64,000 bases of DNA from Blastocrithidia nonstop (GCA_028554745.1 JAQOTN010000047.1:186001-250000); one strand, 5' to 3'; shown: positions 14,808-30,081, numbered from the stretch's first letter. A program made the numbers and translations. The notes: a model not told the origin generated them from the letters alone.

Positions 14808-17800
14808 ATGAGCTTGGAAAAGCGAGCAAGTCCGCCTCTGCGCACTTCATCGTGCTCACACACTATTGTAAAAGCATGGGGTGTGTTTCTCAACAACGAT
14901 TAGAGTAATTTGTAATAGTAAAAGTATAGTGTTAACAGTATTAGTAATATATTACATAATAAGAGGTACGCTGATGGCAGACAGTAAGATAGACACATAC
15001 AAAAATCGCGCAAATCACGTAGCAACTTACATCCATTTCTCATTACCAGACGAAATGAACCATTACCTTCATAACATCATCGACATGGTAAGAGAAAACA
15101 TTCAATTCACGAGATGTTATTTCGATAACAAACATCTAAATAGCAAATGCAATAATAGATGCTGCGTCGTCGACGACGACGAAGAAGAAGAAGTAGCGGA
15201 ATCGACTCAATACAACATCAACAACCAAGTGCATACTACAAACGTAGTCAAAGTGCACCTCTGATTTGGCAACATGGCAAATCTTATTAGTACACACCAA
15301 CCAATAATCATGATCACTTTGTTTCTCACAATCCATGACATTATCGTTATGTACATACAAAAGGGCAACATGCTATTATTGACAACAAGTATGATACAAC
15401 CCACAATGATGAGAGCAAATAGGAGAGTTTGTGCAAAATGGATGACTTTACACCGGTAACGTAGTCTAGTATTCAGCATTACTCTACACTATTATCGTAG
15501 GCAACACCTGAAAAAATTGCACATCGCAAATAACAGTAGTAGCAACAATATAATTAAAAAAATGAACGAGTACGTCGCAAATAAAGCAGCATACGTGAAA
15601 GATCTCTCGCACTCACCGCACCCAGTTCTACTTCATCATCATCGTCATCTCCATCACATAATGACAATACGTACATTAGCACCAATCCGCAAGTCTCACC
15701 CATCACCACGGCCGACAACACGATGATTGTGAATGATCACAGCACCACATAGATTGCTGAAAACATCAATGAACATTTACGCACCATTTCACCAGATAAT
15801 AACAACAATTAGGACAGTAAAAAGAACGTACACACTGTGTTTGATGATTACTATGAACAGTAACACCACCGTCAGTAAGAGATGCGTCATGAACACTAAA
15901 ATGAACGATCAGTTTACCCTAATCAGTCTATCCATCATAACAGTAACAGTAACATTGATGTACAGAAGTACAATACGCGTACGATTTCACCTGCAATGAG
16001 TGATTTTCTATTTGGCATCACGGCATAACAAACAAGGGCAAATTCTCAACGTCACAACACTACGACGCCATAATCTATCTTATCCTTACCTCATTCTAAC
16101 CCACAGCAGTATTACCATTATTACGAATAATAATAATAGTAGTATGGCAAAGATGCTCCCAATTCACTGTCCAATTGACAAATACCATCACTTTCACCTC
16201 GTAATTTTATGAATGTAGGCAATGACAACAATTATGCGATCACTGACACGTGCAACTGATTTGGCACAGGTACTAAAATGAAAAGAAAAATGTCAATAAC
16301 ATCAAACTCTGCTACTATCATGACACAAAGAATATACAGAAATAAAAATCCATATCAGCATGTCAAGTCAATTATTCATCAATATCGCAATAATCGGTAC
16401 AATCAGCTTCAGGCAACATTTGCATCTGCTCGTCAACAACACATACATGGGCAACATCAAACATCATTACACTCACGTAATAAACATACAAGGAATAACA
16501 ATTACAGAAAGTCAAAGTTGACTATTGATGCTCTCCGCAGCAGCAATAATAATAAACACACAACACCATCATTATCATTACCACCACCACCACTAGTGTC
16601 ATCAAAACAGAAACAGTATTAAAACTGACCAGATCAAAGGTCACCTATCAAAGTAATGGTCATGCATTCATTCTAGTCCTTTAACTCTCACTCTCCGTAG
16701 GCTCGTAACCCACACTGTGTTCGACATTTCAGTTTGCCATAACATCACACACTGGAATGACTAACAAGGCACAATAACACAAAAGCACGACACAGAAATG
16801 TCAATAAGACCAAACTGAAAAAACCCAAGAAACAACGACGATCTGCATCGGTGCCAGTAGCACGACACGTACATCAACACGATTTCCATTAGTCTTCGTC
16901 ATCCACACCTTCTTCGTCCTCGTCTTCATCGTCATAGTAGTCTATTATAAATAACGATAAATTATATTATAATAATAGGAGCAACAAAAAGCACAAAACT
17001 TGTTTGCAAGATAAAGTGCATCATCACTTTGGACAAAAAACATCGTTGAAGGACATGCAAAAGAAAACCATATGAACAAATAAGATTTATGACAATGCTG
17101 AAGTGAATTCAAGTAAAAGTAAAGGCAAGAAAACATAAAACAAAAAAATGAAAACAGCAAATAACAAGACAGGTAATGCAACTCGTTAACGTTTGGCTAG
17201 ACGAGCCACTGTACCACTCGTTCCTCATTGTGCGTATGTTATTCCACAACGATATTTACCGTAGACACCAAAACATTTTACAACTTTTACACGCACCAAG
17301 TCATGCCATCTGTACACACCACGTCCTAATGGTGTTGCTCGAGCACCACAGACTGCACGAGAAATGCCACTGTGAGCACGTCAGCGTAATCAAAAGCAAT
17401 CTATGTATAATGATGCTAATAATAAAAATAGTGATGATGAGAGTGATGTAATCGATAAGATGGTGGAAAGTAACAAACGTCAGTCCATTACACCAATGCA
17501 CAAGATAGATGAACAATACAAGCGTATACACACGCAACCATTTGTAACTCGTGCTAGTCAATCACATGACAGGGTTATTGCACACTCACCCCGGTACAGA
17601 GTAACGTCTCTTTCTTCAGTTATGTCATCCTCTTCTTCTTCATCAACACCTAATGCATCATCAACATAGTCTATTTAACAAATACCAAATCGTTAGCAAA
17701 ATAGAAAGCATGAATTATAGTAGTAGCAGTAGTAGTAAGCCAGACAAAGTAGAAATGGTGCTTCTGATTATGATGAATAATCTAAATCGTTACCTATTAA

Positions 17801-18413
17801 AAACGAAAATATTACTACAAAAGGAAAAGATGACTATGCAATGCAAAATAACGTCAAATACTTTAGTCATGAAGACAAGTCAAAGAAAAAAAAGAAGAAT
17901 AAGAAGAAACAGACACATACCTAGCAGTAAATGAGGTAACGACATACAAGATTATCTGTAGTTCGAGCACATAAAGGTAGGTTTATACCAAACTTTGTGC
18001 TTGTAGAAAGACGTGTTGATGATTTTCATGTAGGAAATAACGCAGCAAACAAAGAACAATTCCATATTCAGCAAAGACAGAAACAATTATAAGTACAGCA
18101 ACATCAGTAACGTGATAAGAGGGCTGGTTAATCAGATCATAACACAACTAGACTAATTGATAACACCTCGTAGACTTCATTATCTGTACAACCTGCACAC
18201 ATCATAATGAATGCTCAGCATTACACAAAAAGTGCATCAAATCCTCATAACAATAATTACAACGATCAAATACATCATTTTCAGCAGATGCAAGTTTCAG
18301 TGTTAACTTAGTCTGATCAACTTGCACAAGAAACGTCACCACTGTTATGTAGAGATAAACTAGTATTTGACATTGATGCACCAACGCTGATACATACACA
18401 ACTTGTACATTAA
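14808..18413 (+). CDS. Large low-complexity protein of unknown function
   Basis: I do not recognise this protein. A single frame opens at ATG 14808 (MSLEKRASPP) and closes at TAA 18411, followed by a second TAA at 18417, giving about 1,201 residues. It is rich in Asn, Ser, His, Gln, Lys and Arg. It contains a run of nine Arg codons near 15165, a Ser-rich stretch near 15645, and a Glu-rich patch near 17718 written almost wholly with TAG/TAA. A more ordered stretch lies near 17170-17380 (VPLVPHCAYVIPQRYLPETP). No membrane segment or enzyme motif is visible. The frame is chosen by continuity and by sensible composition on both sides of each TAR codon. Possibly a disordered scaffold or nucleic-acid-associated protein, but that is a guess. 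Confidence 0.7.
17718..17738 (+). repeat. Glu-rich run written with reassigned stop codons
   Basis: In the frame of the surrounding gene the codons are TAG TAG TAG CAG TAG TAG TAA, that is EEEQEEE, with no GAA or GAG used. Confidence 0.75.
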
Positions 18414-19285
18414 TCGTAATATTATTGTCTTGTAAAACACTGCATAAAAAAAAAATAATTAAATTATTTTTTTTATGGATGATGCATATAAATTATCCTG
18501 TACACATTTATCGATCTGTAATAATACTATCACGAATATATATTTTTGTAATTTGAAAGTGTTTTACGCTTTTTGTATTATAGTTTTTTCAACAGCACAT
18601 AGTATATAAATATATATAATAAGCAAATGTATGCATGTATATACAAGCACACTATGTACTTTTCATAATTTATGCAATTATTTTATTTGCCTATACACTG
18701 TAATTTCTTTTTTTGTTTGGTGTATATGAAAAATAACTCAATCTTATACACAAAACGTCTTCGCCTTCGTAGTTTGTTGCACTAACAAATCTGTTCTTGC
18801 TACCATCTTTTCTAACTTTATCACTTGATTAGTAATTGTATAATACATACATATACGAGTATAATAGCTATCTAAAATTGTTTTGAATATACTTCTTTTG
18901 AGTTCAGTTATAAATAGCAATAGTAATGTGCAAATCATTACTTATGCAATTGTATCAAGTAGATTTTATGAATTATTTGAAACAATATCACATTCCACTT
19001 ATATTTTTCTTCTTTTTTTCTTATTTTATAAACTAATTTACAAGCGATAGAAAGCATTGTTTGTTTTCTTAGATCATTTACATATTTATAAATATATATA
19101 TATATACATATATTTCTTATTTTTAATAGAAACACTTATTTTTAAGACTAATTTATATTTTTATCACATTTTTGACGTGTATACACTGTCTTTTACAATA
19201 CTCACTTGTACAAAACTATAATATTTTTGTGTTATATTTTGTGTTACACTATATTAGGAATAAAAAGTGTGTGCTCGCTTGTTCA
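18414..19285. other. AT-rich intergenic spacer
   Basis: About 870 bases of AT-rich DNA with TATATA tracts (for example near 19090) and pyrimidine runs. Nothing gene-like was found. The ATG used for the next gene, 19286, is the first in its frame after the composition changes. Confidence 0.65.
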
Positions 19286-22200
19286 ATGGAGCAAATATAA
19301 CAAAACCAGCAATATTAGCAGAAGCAGCAGCATCAGTATGAGCAGTAATACTATTATGAAACGTTACAACATAACAGAGATGTGTAGGTGAACTGCACAC
19401 CAGACCCACGTCGTTATAGTTTGAGTTCATTTATGGTGCGTACACCACACACACTATGTGCCCGACGATCACATGACATGAGAACATCATTGTAACACTA
19501 CGATCGTAGTTATTTGCGTCAATTGCATTATGCAAATTGTGTTGATAATAGCACGATATAAAATAAATAATGTGGTATATAGACACCGCAACCTTGCTCG
19601 GTAGCGCCATAGCGAGTCTCTAATGACTTGTATCCTGAACGTAATAGACATGAACAGGCCTAATAACATAATAATAATAATAATAATTTTTGTAGTTAGT
19701 TATAGCACAAGTCGTAATAGTTTGTTTTGCATAAACAGCATCGACACTTTGCTACTACTACTTCTTCTTCTTCTTCTTCTCTCACATCTCATTTTGGTCA
19801 ACCAGTCTCATCGTTTGCAGGATTGCAATCATCAATACAGCAAAAAGAAATGTCATCAATTAAAATGAACAATGCGAATGAGACGATGAACGGTAGTGCC
19901 CATAGTGCTTATGATCTTTGACATCGTGGTGGTAATAATAACAGCAGTAATAACAATGAAAAGAATGTACTTCACAGTTCAGTGCATCATGTAAATCGAA
20001 CAAAGAATGAAATGCGAGGTTTTAGTTCATAAACATTACAAACGTAATAACAACAATAGTAAAAATCATTATGATCAATGCAAAAGGCAGTGACACCATT
20101 CTCACGACACTGCCACCAACGCGGAAGCGATGACTGAGTACCACAGCGACGATTTTCACCTTTTATGTGTAATCAGCATAATTTTCGTATATAAAATAAT
20201 AATAATAACATTAATCTTGATTCTCATGATAGCCAAGATAATAATAGTAAGAAAATTGTAAACTAAAACCTAAATGACAAAAGTTTACACACCAGTAATA
20301 CATATTACATGAATACAAACTCAGCCATTGAAGCAAATTCACCATTATTACAACAGTAGCAGCATCTATCTCGATAAAAGCAATATTGTTGTCTCACTTT
20401 ACACAGAAACGAAGCAAATGTCAATCTGTGCAGCAAAGATTGCAATTATGATGTGTAAGATGATAAACGTGATAGCTGTAACAGTGCATTTGTGGATTCA
20501 CCCTAACAAGCACGTTATCTATAAAAGTGTACACTACATGAATGTAGAGATTACATAGCACGAGGCAAAAGTTTAACACCCGCACAACGTAATCGCTGCT
20601 GTAGTTCGTCCATGTACAACACATGTAGTGCTCGTGGGGCGTAAAGCCCGTCTGTGTTTATCATGGGACGACCTACTAATTTGTTATTTGCCAAAAATTC
20701 TTCTGCAAGTAAATTACGCGGAAACAAAACACAATAAACTAATTTGACTAGTACTTAAGCTAACATTGTAGTAAATAATTATAGTCATACTGTAGATGGG
20801 AGTGCTGATCTCAATCTTGGTGAGTATACGAGTACATTTACATTTCATAATAATAAAAAAAATAAATGCATAAATCATGACCATAATGGTGAGTATGATA
20901 TTTATCTGTGCAACAATAACAATGATGATGATGATGATGATGACTAGTAGTAAATTCTTATTGCCCGACCTGACTTTGCACATTCACTTAGTGCAGCCAA
21001 TGAACCTGCCACCACTCGCAACTCACCACGGTTGCCCTTATTTGTAGACGTGGACGAAATTAACATGTATCGAAAAAGCAGAGACGTTCATCTTATCTAA
21101 TCGTCAAGTTAACTTTATGGGTATAATATAAAGAATGATATTGGTATTAGCATAAACTGCATTTCTACAATATCAGAAAAGCCATTGCCTTTATAAACTG
21201 AACATAAGTGTACAGACATCAATAATGCATAAATACTACATAATTTGCGCACAGACAAGTTGTCATAATAGTTATAGTTATAGTTATAGTAGTAATAGTA
21301 GTTGTAGCTTAGGTAAAGGCAATCTCATGATACTATCAAGTAACGTGTTACATATAGTAATAACATCAAAGACATTATACGTGAAAGTAATAGTTGCGAT
21401 AAAGTCATTGATGCTAATAACTGTGTGTAATTACAACGACGATTGTCTAGCAAACATCTCGAAATGTTGTTCATTGAAGATGCACCACGAAAGCCAGATT
21501 GTCCTAGTAAAAAGAAGTAGACAACTCGTACTACAACAACAACGACAACATCAACATCAAGTACTTAATTACCACTAATGTCGTCTTTTACTACGTTAGC
21601 TGATGGAAAAGAGTTGATGGATGAAAATGCTGTAAATTATTATAAGACTAAACGTATTAGTAATGACAATAACATAGTATACAATGATAACAATGATGCT
21701 ATCCATATGCCATATCAAGCTGAAAATGGCAGCAGACGTTGTTGTCCATGTCGTTCATTACATTAATGTAATGTGTTTCATGACACAAAAGGGCTATACA
21801 CATTGTAGCACCGAATGCAATTGCCAGAAAGCGCAAATGATGCGTTCTACACACAATAACAATAATAATAAGCTAATGTTGAATCTGATAAGATACACCT
21901 TAGGCACATTCAATAAAATGGTTATGTACTTGATAGCGTGTCGAAAGGAAAGATAGCACGAAACAGCTTTATTTGCTCGAATGAGTAATCAACTAAGTAA
22001 GCACTAAAGGATAATGTGTTTGTATTGTGTGATCATGAGGATGACGTAGACAATGAGAATTGATCGTACTGCACCAACTCAAGTGTAACATATGCCAAAA
22101 CACTGACCAAATCGTTTGAGATGACCGAGTAGTTTGTGCACTTGCAGGTGTAGCCATCACCTACGCAGAAGCGACTTGCCTTTGATGAGTGTTTGTAGGA

Positions 22201-22801
22201 CAATAGTGTCAAAAGTCAAGTAACATTTAATTAAGAATAAAGCGTGTCGCATGATGAATGTAGAACGTTGAATTACGTTAATAATGTAAGAAAAAGTACT
22301 CAAGAGATATAGAGTGTTTGCCATAATAATAGTAGTAATATTGACAAGTCCTATTCTGCTCATAGAATCCAATCACATTAGGGACGTAGTACCTGTCTAA
22401 GTAAAATCGATGTTAATCAATTACCGTAGTCTCGACCAGGGCAACAAAGGTCAAAATGTAAAAATGTATTGTGCCAAAATGAAGTGCAACAACCTTTCTG
22501 TAAAAGTGGGTTGCAACTCTTGTACTCGCGCAAACGCTTCTTGGATGATGCCACACGTAATGACATGGATGATAATGACAATAAACCTGCTTCAAATATT
22601 ATTCAGCAAGATGAAAGAGATAATGTGTGCGTACACAGGCGTCCTCTTCAAGTAATCCGGCACAAACGTGTGTGTCATGAGTGCCATTTCTTGCCTAACG
22701 CACACAAAACGTAAATGACACACATGGCAGCAACAACAACGGTACACCACAACGCAACGCAAAAGACGCAGTGTTGACGATTGTAACGATAGCATCAGTA
22801 A
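19286..22801 (+). CDS. Large Glu/Asn-rich protein with a Cys-rich patch, unknown function
   Basis: I do not recognise this protein. One frame runs from ATG 19286 (MEQIEQNQQYEQ) across 3.5 kb with very dense TAA/TAG Glu codons. About 20380-20650 is Cys-rich with CC, C-x3-C and C-x4-C spacings (for example CSKDCNYD, CTLHEC), which could bind zinc. A second Cys cluster (VCHECHF) lies near 22680. A 17-codon Glu/Leu run near 21266 is written with eleven stop codons. The 3' end is uncertain: TAA at 22799 followed by TAA at 22805 is a tandem candidate, but TAA 22712 is also possible, and after about 22710 another frame gives an equally plausible tail ending at 22820. Treat start and interior as firmer than the end. 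Confidence 0.65.
21266..21316 (+). repeat. Glu/Leu run encoded by eleven UAR codons
   Basis: Read in the host frame the codons give EELELELEEEEELELRE. All eleven Glu residues use TAG or TAA, and the rest are TTA, TTG, CTT and AGG. On DNA it is a near-perfect TTATAG/TAG repeat. Confidence 0.75.
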
Positions 22802-22996
22802 TACTAATGTGTACTTCTAAGTGGATTTTTTTGACAAAACACACACTAAACAATATATATTTTTTATCTTTCTTTCACTTGGCGTGATGCTTACCTTATC
22901 AAAAGCAATTTATTTCAAAGTATATCATCTTTATCATATGTATATGTAACCTTTCTTTTATTTATCATCATATGTATGATAATAACATACCTTCAT

Positions 22997-23027
<31 letters not shown>

Positions 23028-23812
23028 ATATCTTCACTAGAACCACTTGTACTTATACGACATCAACATTTTTTTTATTAAAATACATATTTATTTTATT
23101 CACATGTAAGTAATAAAGATAACTATTTTTTGTTTATAAGTGAAACTATATATGTATATATAACAAAAGTAAGTGTTGAATAGTTAATAATTATAATATA
23201 TATATATAATTATTTGCACACATAACTTTCCTTATATTTTTTTTCGCTCTGTGTGTTTTGTTTCACTTCTGTACCTCTTCTACGATAGACTCACTTCACT
23301 TTCACACTCACTGTATGTAAAATTTTGAGAAATAATAAGTATACATACTCATTGTTAACACAATGAGTTACACTCACTAAACTTCACATTTTATTTTATT
23401 TCACTGTCAATGTTATAATATTGATAATACTAATATGCACCTTTTCATATTATAAAGAAGTAATATAAAACTGTAGAATTGTTATTAACAGTCAATTTTT
23501 TGCTTCTTTTTGCAAAACATACTAAATTATTAATGACATTCGTATAAACAAAAGTGCAAATATTTTATTATAAAAATCAGCATCCTTTTCTAATGAAAAA
23601 TGTATGGTGTGAACTTTGCACTTCTTTTCTCACCTATAATACTATCTTACGCGCTAAAGTAAACGTATAGCGAACTAAGTAATAATTAACTTCAATATAA
23701 ACACACAAATTACACAAGCACAATAAATTTCGAAATTGACAGACTTAGATAAGAAACACCTTGTTATAATATTCACATATCTATTTTACGATATCATCCT
23801 TCCAAAAAAACA
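22802..23812. other. AT-rich intergenic spacer with TA microsatellite
   Basis: About 1 kb of AT-rich sequence holding a (TA)n tract near 22997-23026. The sequence up to about 22820 may still belong to the preceding gene. No other gene-like content was recognised. Confidence 0.6.
22997..23026. repeat. (TA)n microsatellite
   Basis: About 15 uninterrupted TA units in an intergenic spacer. Confidence 0.9.
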
Positions 23813-25099
<1,287 letters not shown>

Positions 25100-25827
25100 A
25101 CATTTTTACATATACACACATACATACAAATAAATATTTTTTAAAAAAAATCTATACACACATATCAATTTTCTTGTTTTTATAATTGTAATTTCTTCTT
25201 TTTTTTTTTTTTTAAATAGTAAATACAATCGCTGCAAAATATTACCTTAATAAAGCTTTTGCCCGTGTTTTTATACAACTATACAAAAAAAAAGTAAGAA
25301 AGTGAAGTTGCGTGAAGGCAACTAATTACTCCCCAAAAATAATGTATGTTGATGATAGCGTGATAAAAAAAGCTTCAACATTAATTGACAGTTTTCTTTT
25401 TATTTGACCATATGAATATTTATAAATAACAACTAAACATATTACTGATACAAAGAAACACATTCTTGCCAATTATTTTTATTTTTCTTAAGAATATGTT
25501 GCTGACATGAGCGTAATGATCACATAAAATAGTAATGTTGCAATATGACGTCAAAATTTGTAAATCTGCAGCACTAGAATACAGATAAATCGAGAAAAAA
25601 ATAATAATTTACTTTGAACTGCTCAAAAAATGCTATAATAATGTTTTGATTTAAAATTTTCTTTTTCAATTATATGTGTATATTTTCAAACGTAAGAGTA
25701 TTGTAAGAAGGTGAAAATATCTTATCGTCAAAAAGTCAGTCAATTATTTATTTTAACTAATTATCTTTGCTATATTTGCATCAGAACTAGTATTTTTGCA
25801 ATAATAAAGTAAAGAGCAACAAAACAA
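25100..25827. other. AT-rich intergenic spacer
   Basis: About 730 bases, AT-rich, with a 15-base T run at 25199-25213 and other short homopolymers. No gene seen. Confidence 0.65.
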
Positions 25828-28800
25828 ATGAGCAATAGTAATAATAACCCTAGTAGTAACAGCAGTAGTAAGTAGTGAAGTCAATTTGTTACTGCACTTG
25901 AGAGTAAGCATGTAAATTTTGAGCAGGTCAAGTTAACGAGTGATCCTCGATCGGTCATTGCTGCTGTCGGTTTTACTGATCCTCTTACCGTGGCGTTGAT
26001 TGAAACACAATGAAAGCAGCGATTGCAACAACCGACAAATAGCAGCTCTAAACATTCAGAGTAACGTGGCAGCAATGGAAATAATTATAGAGGTATTAGT
26101 AGTAGTAGTAGTAGTAGTAGTTTTAGCAAGGGTAATTCACCTTTATCTACAAATTATATTAGTAAAGTCGACAGCTCGCCTACCAAAGGAAATATGAACA
26201 TTAATCAATCGCAACAAAATGAACGACAACAAGGCTCTAGTGAACGTTCACAAGGTGCAAGAACAAATCAAAACACCAACAGAAGAACAAGCAATTTGTA
26301 AACTGATCAAAAACAAGAATTGTAGTAGTGTGCAAATATTCAAAAAGGTAGTGGTGCACTCGTCATCAAATCACACCCACTGCCAAGTAGAATCGATTAC
26401 ACCAAATTATTCTAGTTGCCAAATGAGGTGCAGGACAGCATTGTAGCAAATGAGGTGGTGATGGCAACATTAGGCTTCTCTGGTGAGTTGCTTTCGTATC
26501 AGCCACACAACAAAACGTTTATTGTGTCAGGTAATGTGCCACTATCTATGCGAAGTCTGTGTCAGACCATCGTACCCGTGGCAGATGCCTTTGTACGTTT
26601 ACAATAAATAGAGCGTGCCTAATACAGCGGACAGAGTCTAATTGTGATGGCACTGGGCTAAGTAGTTTCATAGATTTGTTCAAGTTATGCATAACAAATC
26701 AATGACATTCACTCGTGGTGTACACAACGGACAATGCCACTTTTGACGGTGGTGTCGTAAATTATGCGAATTGGTCACCCGATTATTCGTCTGAGGCAAC
26801 TGCTACCGTTTGACTTGTTGGTGAGTAATACCAGTAAATCATATTCTACTGTTGCCAGTTATACAAATAACAATAATAAAAATAACTTGTACAAGGATGC
26901 TACTCGGTTGATGGACAGCACACCGTTGCAACTACAACCACTTTCCATGAAAAAGGGTAGCATGTCTAAATATCCTGCACTAGCCGCTATTGGAACAAAG
27001 ACGAATGATAGTAACAGCACTACTACTACTAGAGGTAATAATAAAAATAATGAAGGTAATAAAATCAGCTTTGCTGGCCCACGTCTGCTTAATCACCTTT
27101 TTGTGTAGGCAAGTAAGTGCAAAGGTAGTAGATAAGATGATGCGATCTTGACCCTATTGTTACGAAGAGCCATGGCACCTTTCTTACGCATTATGTTTAG
27201 ATGAATGTACGATGGGGTACTAGACGATCCATTGCATGAGTTTTTCATTTCGTAGAACACCTCACTGCTCTCATTCCCACTAGTTACACCATTACCAATT
27301 ACCTCCTCTTCCTCTTCCTCATCAACAACATTAGCCTCTGCATTGTTTGCGAATAATAACATTAACATATCTGCTCAAGGAAGAAGAAGCAGTGTAATGA
27401 ATAACTCTGCTAATAATAATAATTATGAAGGATTACCACAGGGCCATCACTACTATGGTAGTGTAACTAGTTTATCTAGCAAACAGGTACAGCAGCGTCG
27501 ATTGCTGGCTAGTTTATTTCCAGATACTGCATTTAGTAATGGTTATACGAATAGTAGTGGTAATATGAATAGAGGTAGTGGGTCTGGTAATCATTCCTTG
27601 TGGGGCAACGCCAACCAACACGCCTCTGCCATCTTTGAGCGTCGGTTTATCGTTAACAAATTTGCCATTCCTACTTTTTTACTTGAACCACGTAAGATTG
27701 TCAAGATGATTTTATTTGCGGGCAAGTACTGCTGTCTGTTACGGGAGTGCGGGGATGGTGCACTGCTGCCTGCTAAATAGCTACCCAGTGCCCATAACGT
27801 GTTGCAATGAACTGATGTGGAAAGTTTACATGGTGCCATTTAGTAGTGCTTTGAGCGTGCAGGAAATGCCGTAATTCGTTTATTGTTAGGGCCATAGGTA
27901 AACTTGTTAGCCCACTTATGCGCGCTGAAGACACTCTTTTTGCATGAGCGGGGTGATTGCATTACCGATTTCTTGTAAAGTGCATAAACGTTGCTTGATC
28001 AGACCTGTGAGCAGGTGAAAATACACTCGTTGCAAATTTCTTTACAGACGGCTATTGCCCGTTGCTTTGTTGTCCATAGTAACAACATGGTAAACACGAA
28101 CACCATAAGTAGTGTATAGCGTACACACAGTGAATGTGAAACGAGTGTCAATGTACATGACCTATTTAGCTGCTCGTTTGCCGATTACACTCTTGAGCAA
28201 TACGTCACACGACACTCTACAATGACAACTACACGAGCATCTACATTGCATGTATCAAGTGATAAGAGCAATGCAAACAAATTATTTACCAATGATGTTA
28301 ACAAATTACGTACAAATTGTAGTGATAGTAAAGAGGAAAGTAAAGTTCAATCTATGCCTCGTGCAGATGGACCATTCGTAGCCTCATCACGTTCCCTTAA
28401 ATCGTCTGTGCTTTCTTTTTCACCAATTCGTTAACACAGTGTAAATAACATTAACATTAATAGTAACAATAACAAAGCAGACCGAGAGAATCGAGCGAGT
28501 GTGTAGCGCTCTAACAATAAACGATGTGTGTAGATGTTGCAATTAGAGGCTGATTTGCAATGACCTTTGACGTTAGTGTTGGATTCTGTGGTTATGCGAC
28601 GGTTTAATGTAATTTTCAGACTACTCCTGTGAGTACGCGCGTGTGAGCGGGAGTTGTGCAATGTGTGATTTACCAATCCGATCTTAGCCTAGTTTAACGT
28701 CGCCTATGGACTCAAGCACCAGTTTATTCAGTTTCTACGTCAGTTTCAGTTTCATGCGGTTCATGTCGTGCTGTAACCATTGTGGGAGCAACTCCTTCTA

Positions 28801-29529
28801 CACATTAGACAGGCTCAACATGTATTTGCCATGACAGCCGCATTACATGACTTTTTTGATGAGGTGTAAGTAGGGCTGGTTTTGTCTAATGAAATGCGAT
28901 ATCGCAGTTTGGCTGCTATTCTATAACTAACGACGCGCTTTTGTGAGACAGGAAGTCAGTACAACAACAACAAGGCTACTACGATGAATAATAAAGACAA
29001 TAGTGATGCATAGGTTACCATGCCACTTATTGATGCAGCATTGCAGTCCATTGAGTAGACATTTGCACATGCACTCTCCTAATTGGCCTCACCTGTCGGT
29101 TCCGATTATAATAAACTGCTGCCCTTGCTCTCATGAATTGACTTTAGTGGTTTCTACAACCGCCATAATATTTACCATGTTCAGGCAAACAAGCTCATAG
29201 CAAATAATAATAATAGTAGTGCTATGAATAGTAGTAATGTAGCATATAATAACATAAACGAACTAAGCACATCAACACTTTTATCTTCTTTTTCTGGAAA
29301 CATTAATGTAGACAAGGCGTAAAATATTATTAGTTTAAATATTAAAAGTACTGCCATTGACTCTTTGACATCACCACCATCACCATCAAAATCGTAGTAG
29401 ACGTCATCTTTACGTTCTTCACCTCACACTATTGCACCACAGAAAAATGTTATAGTAGGCAACGACGCAAAAGCTAATAACAGGAATGACGATAGTAACG
29501 AACAAGACGACGATTAGCCTTATTATTAA
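25828..29529 (+). CDS. GCP2: Gamma-tubulin complex protein 2 (GCP2/Spc97 family)
   Basis: Component of the gamma-tubulin small complex that nucleates microtubules. The frame from ATG 25828 to TAA 29527 gives about 1,233 residues. A Ser/Asn-rich head is followed by GRIP1-like sequence (LFELPNEVQDSI, VRLQEIERAEYSGQSLIVMALG), then MFRWMYDGVLDDPLHEFFIS, FAIPTFL..KILFAGKY-like and HERGDCITDF segments. The GRIP2 region follows (LQWPLTLVLD, FNVIFRLLLWVRACERELCN, LSWIDFSGFYN). TGA is Trp at the conserved positions of RWMYDGVL (27202), QWPL (28561) and NVW (28666). Long Asn/Ser inserts account for much of the excess over other GCP2s. GCP2 fits better than GCP3 because of the WPL block and the final FSGFYN-like block, but subtype assignment is by eye. 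Confidence 0.9.
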
Positions 29530-30081
29530 TGTCAATAAACTAACACACGCACACAAACAAATAAATAATTGACAAATAGAAATATAAAAATTTATAGTAA
29601 ATTAATGTAGTGTTCAGATAAGACAAGCATTTGTTTTAATTTTTGTTACAAAATTTGTTAAACGATTAACAAAAAAATAATCTATAGAGAGTGCACATAC
29701 AAATATATATATTTATTTTTTCATTTATTTATTATACAACCAATTTTTTTTGCTTTTTGCTCGTGAATGGATATATATGTGTTGAACGTAACAAATTTAG
29801 GTTCAAACATTTACTCTTTTATTTATTGTGACTGATATACTTCAAGTATGTAGAAAGAATAATTAGTTCAGTGGATGTATTATATACGTTTTTTTATTTA
29901 TTTATTGGATTGTTAATCTTATTACTTATCATATACACATTTCGATTTTTCCTGTTGTCATTATAGTCTTTTACATACTCACATATACACACACACACAC
30001 ACACAAACAAATTGTATTTTGTTAAGCTAACATAAGTAAAGTATAACAATCGAATTGTAACTTTTTCCAGATAGACTCAAC
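29530..30081. other. AT-rich intergenic spacer with CA tract
   Basis: About 550 AT-rich bases with a (CA)n tract at 29987-30005 and a pyrimidine tract just before the next ATG. No gene seen. Confidence 0.65.
30060..30070 (+). promoter_or_regulatory. Candidate trans-splice acceptor
   Basis: ACTTTTTCCAG ends in AG at 30069-30070, only 11 bases before ATG 30082. It has the form of a spliced-leader addition site for the helicase mRNA. Confidence 0.5.
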
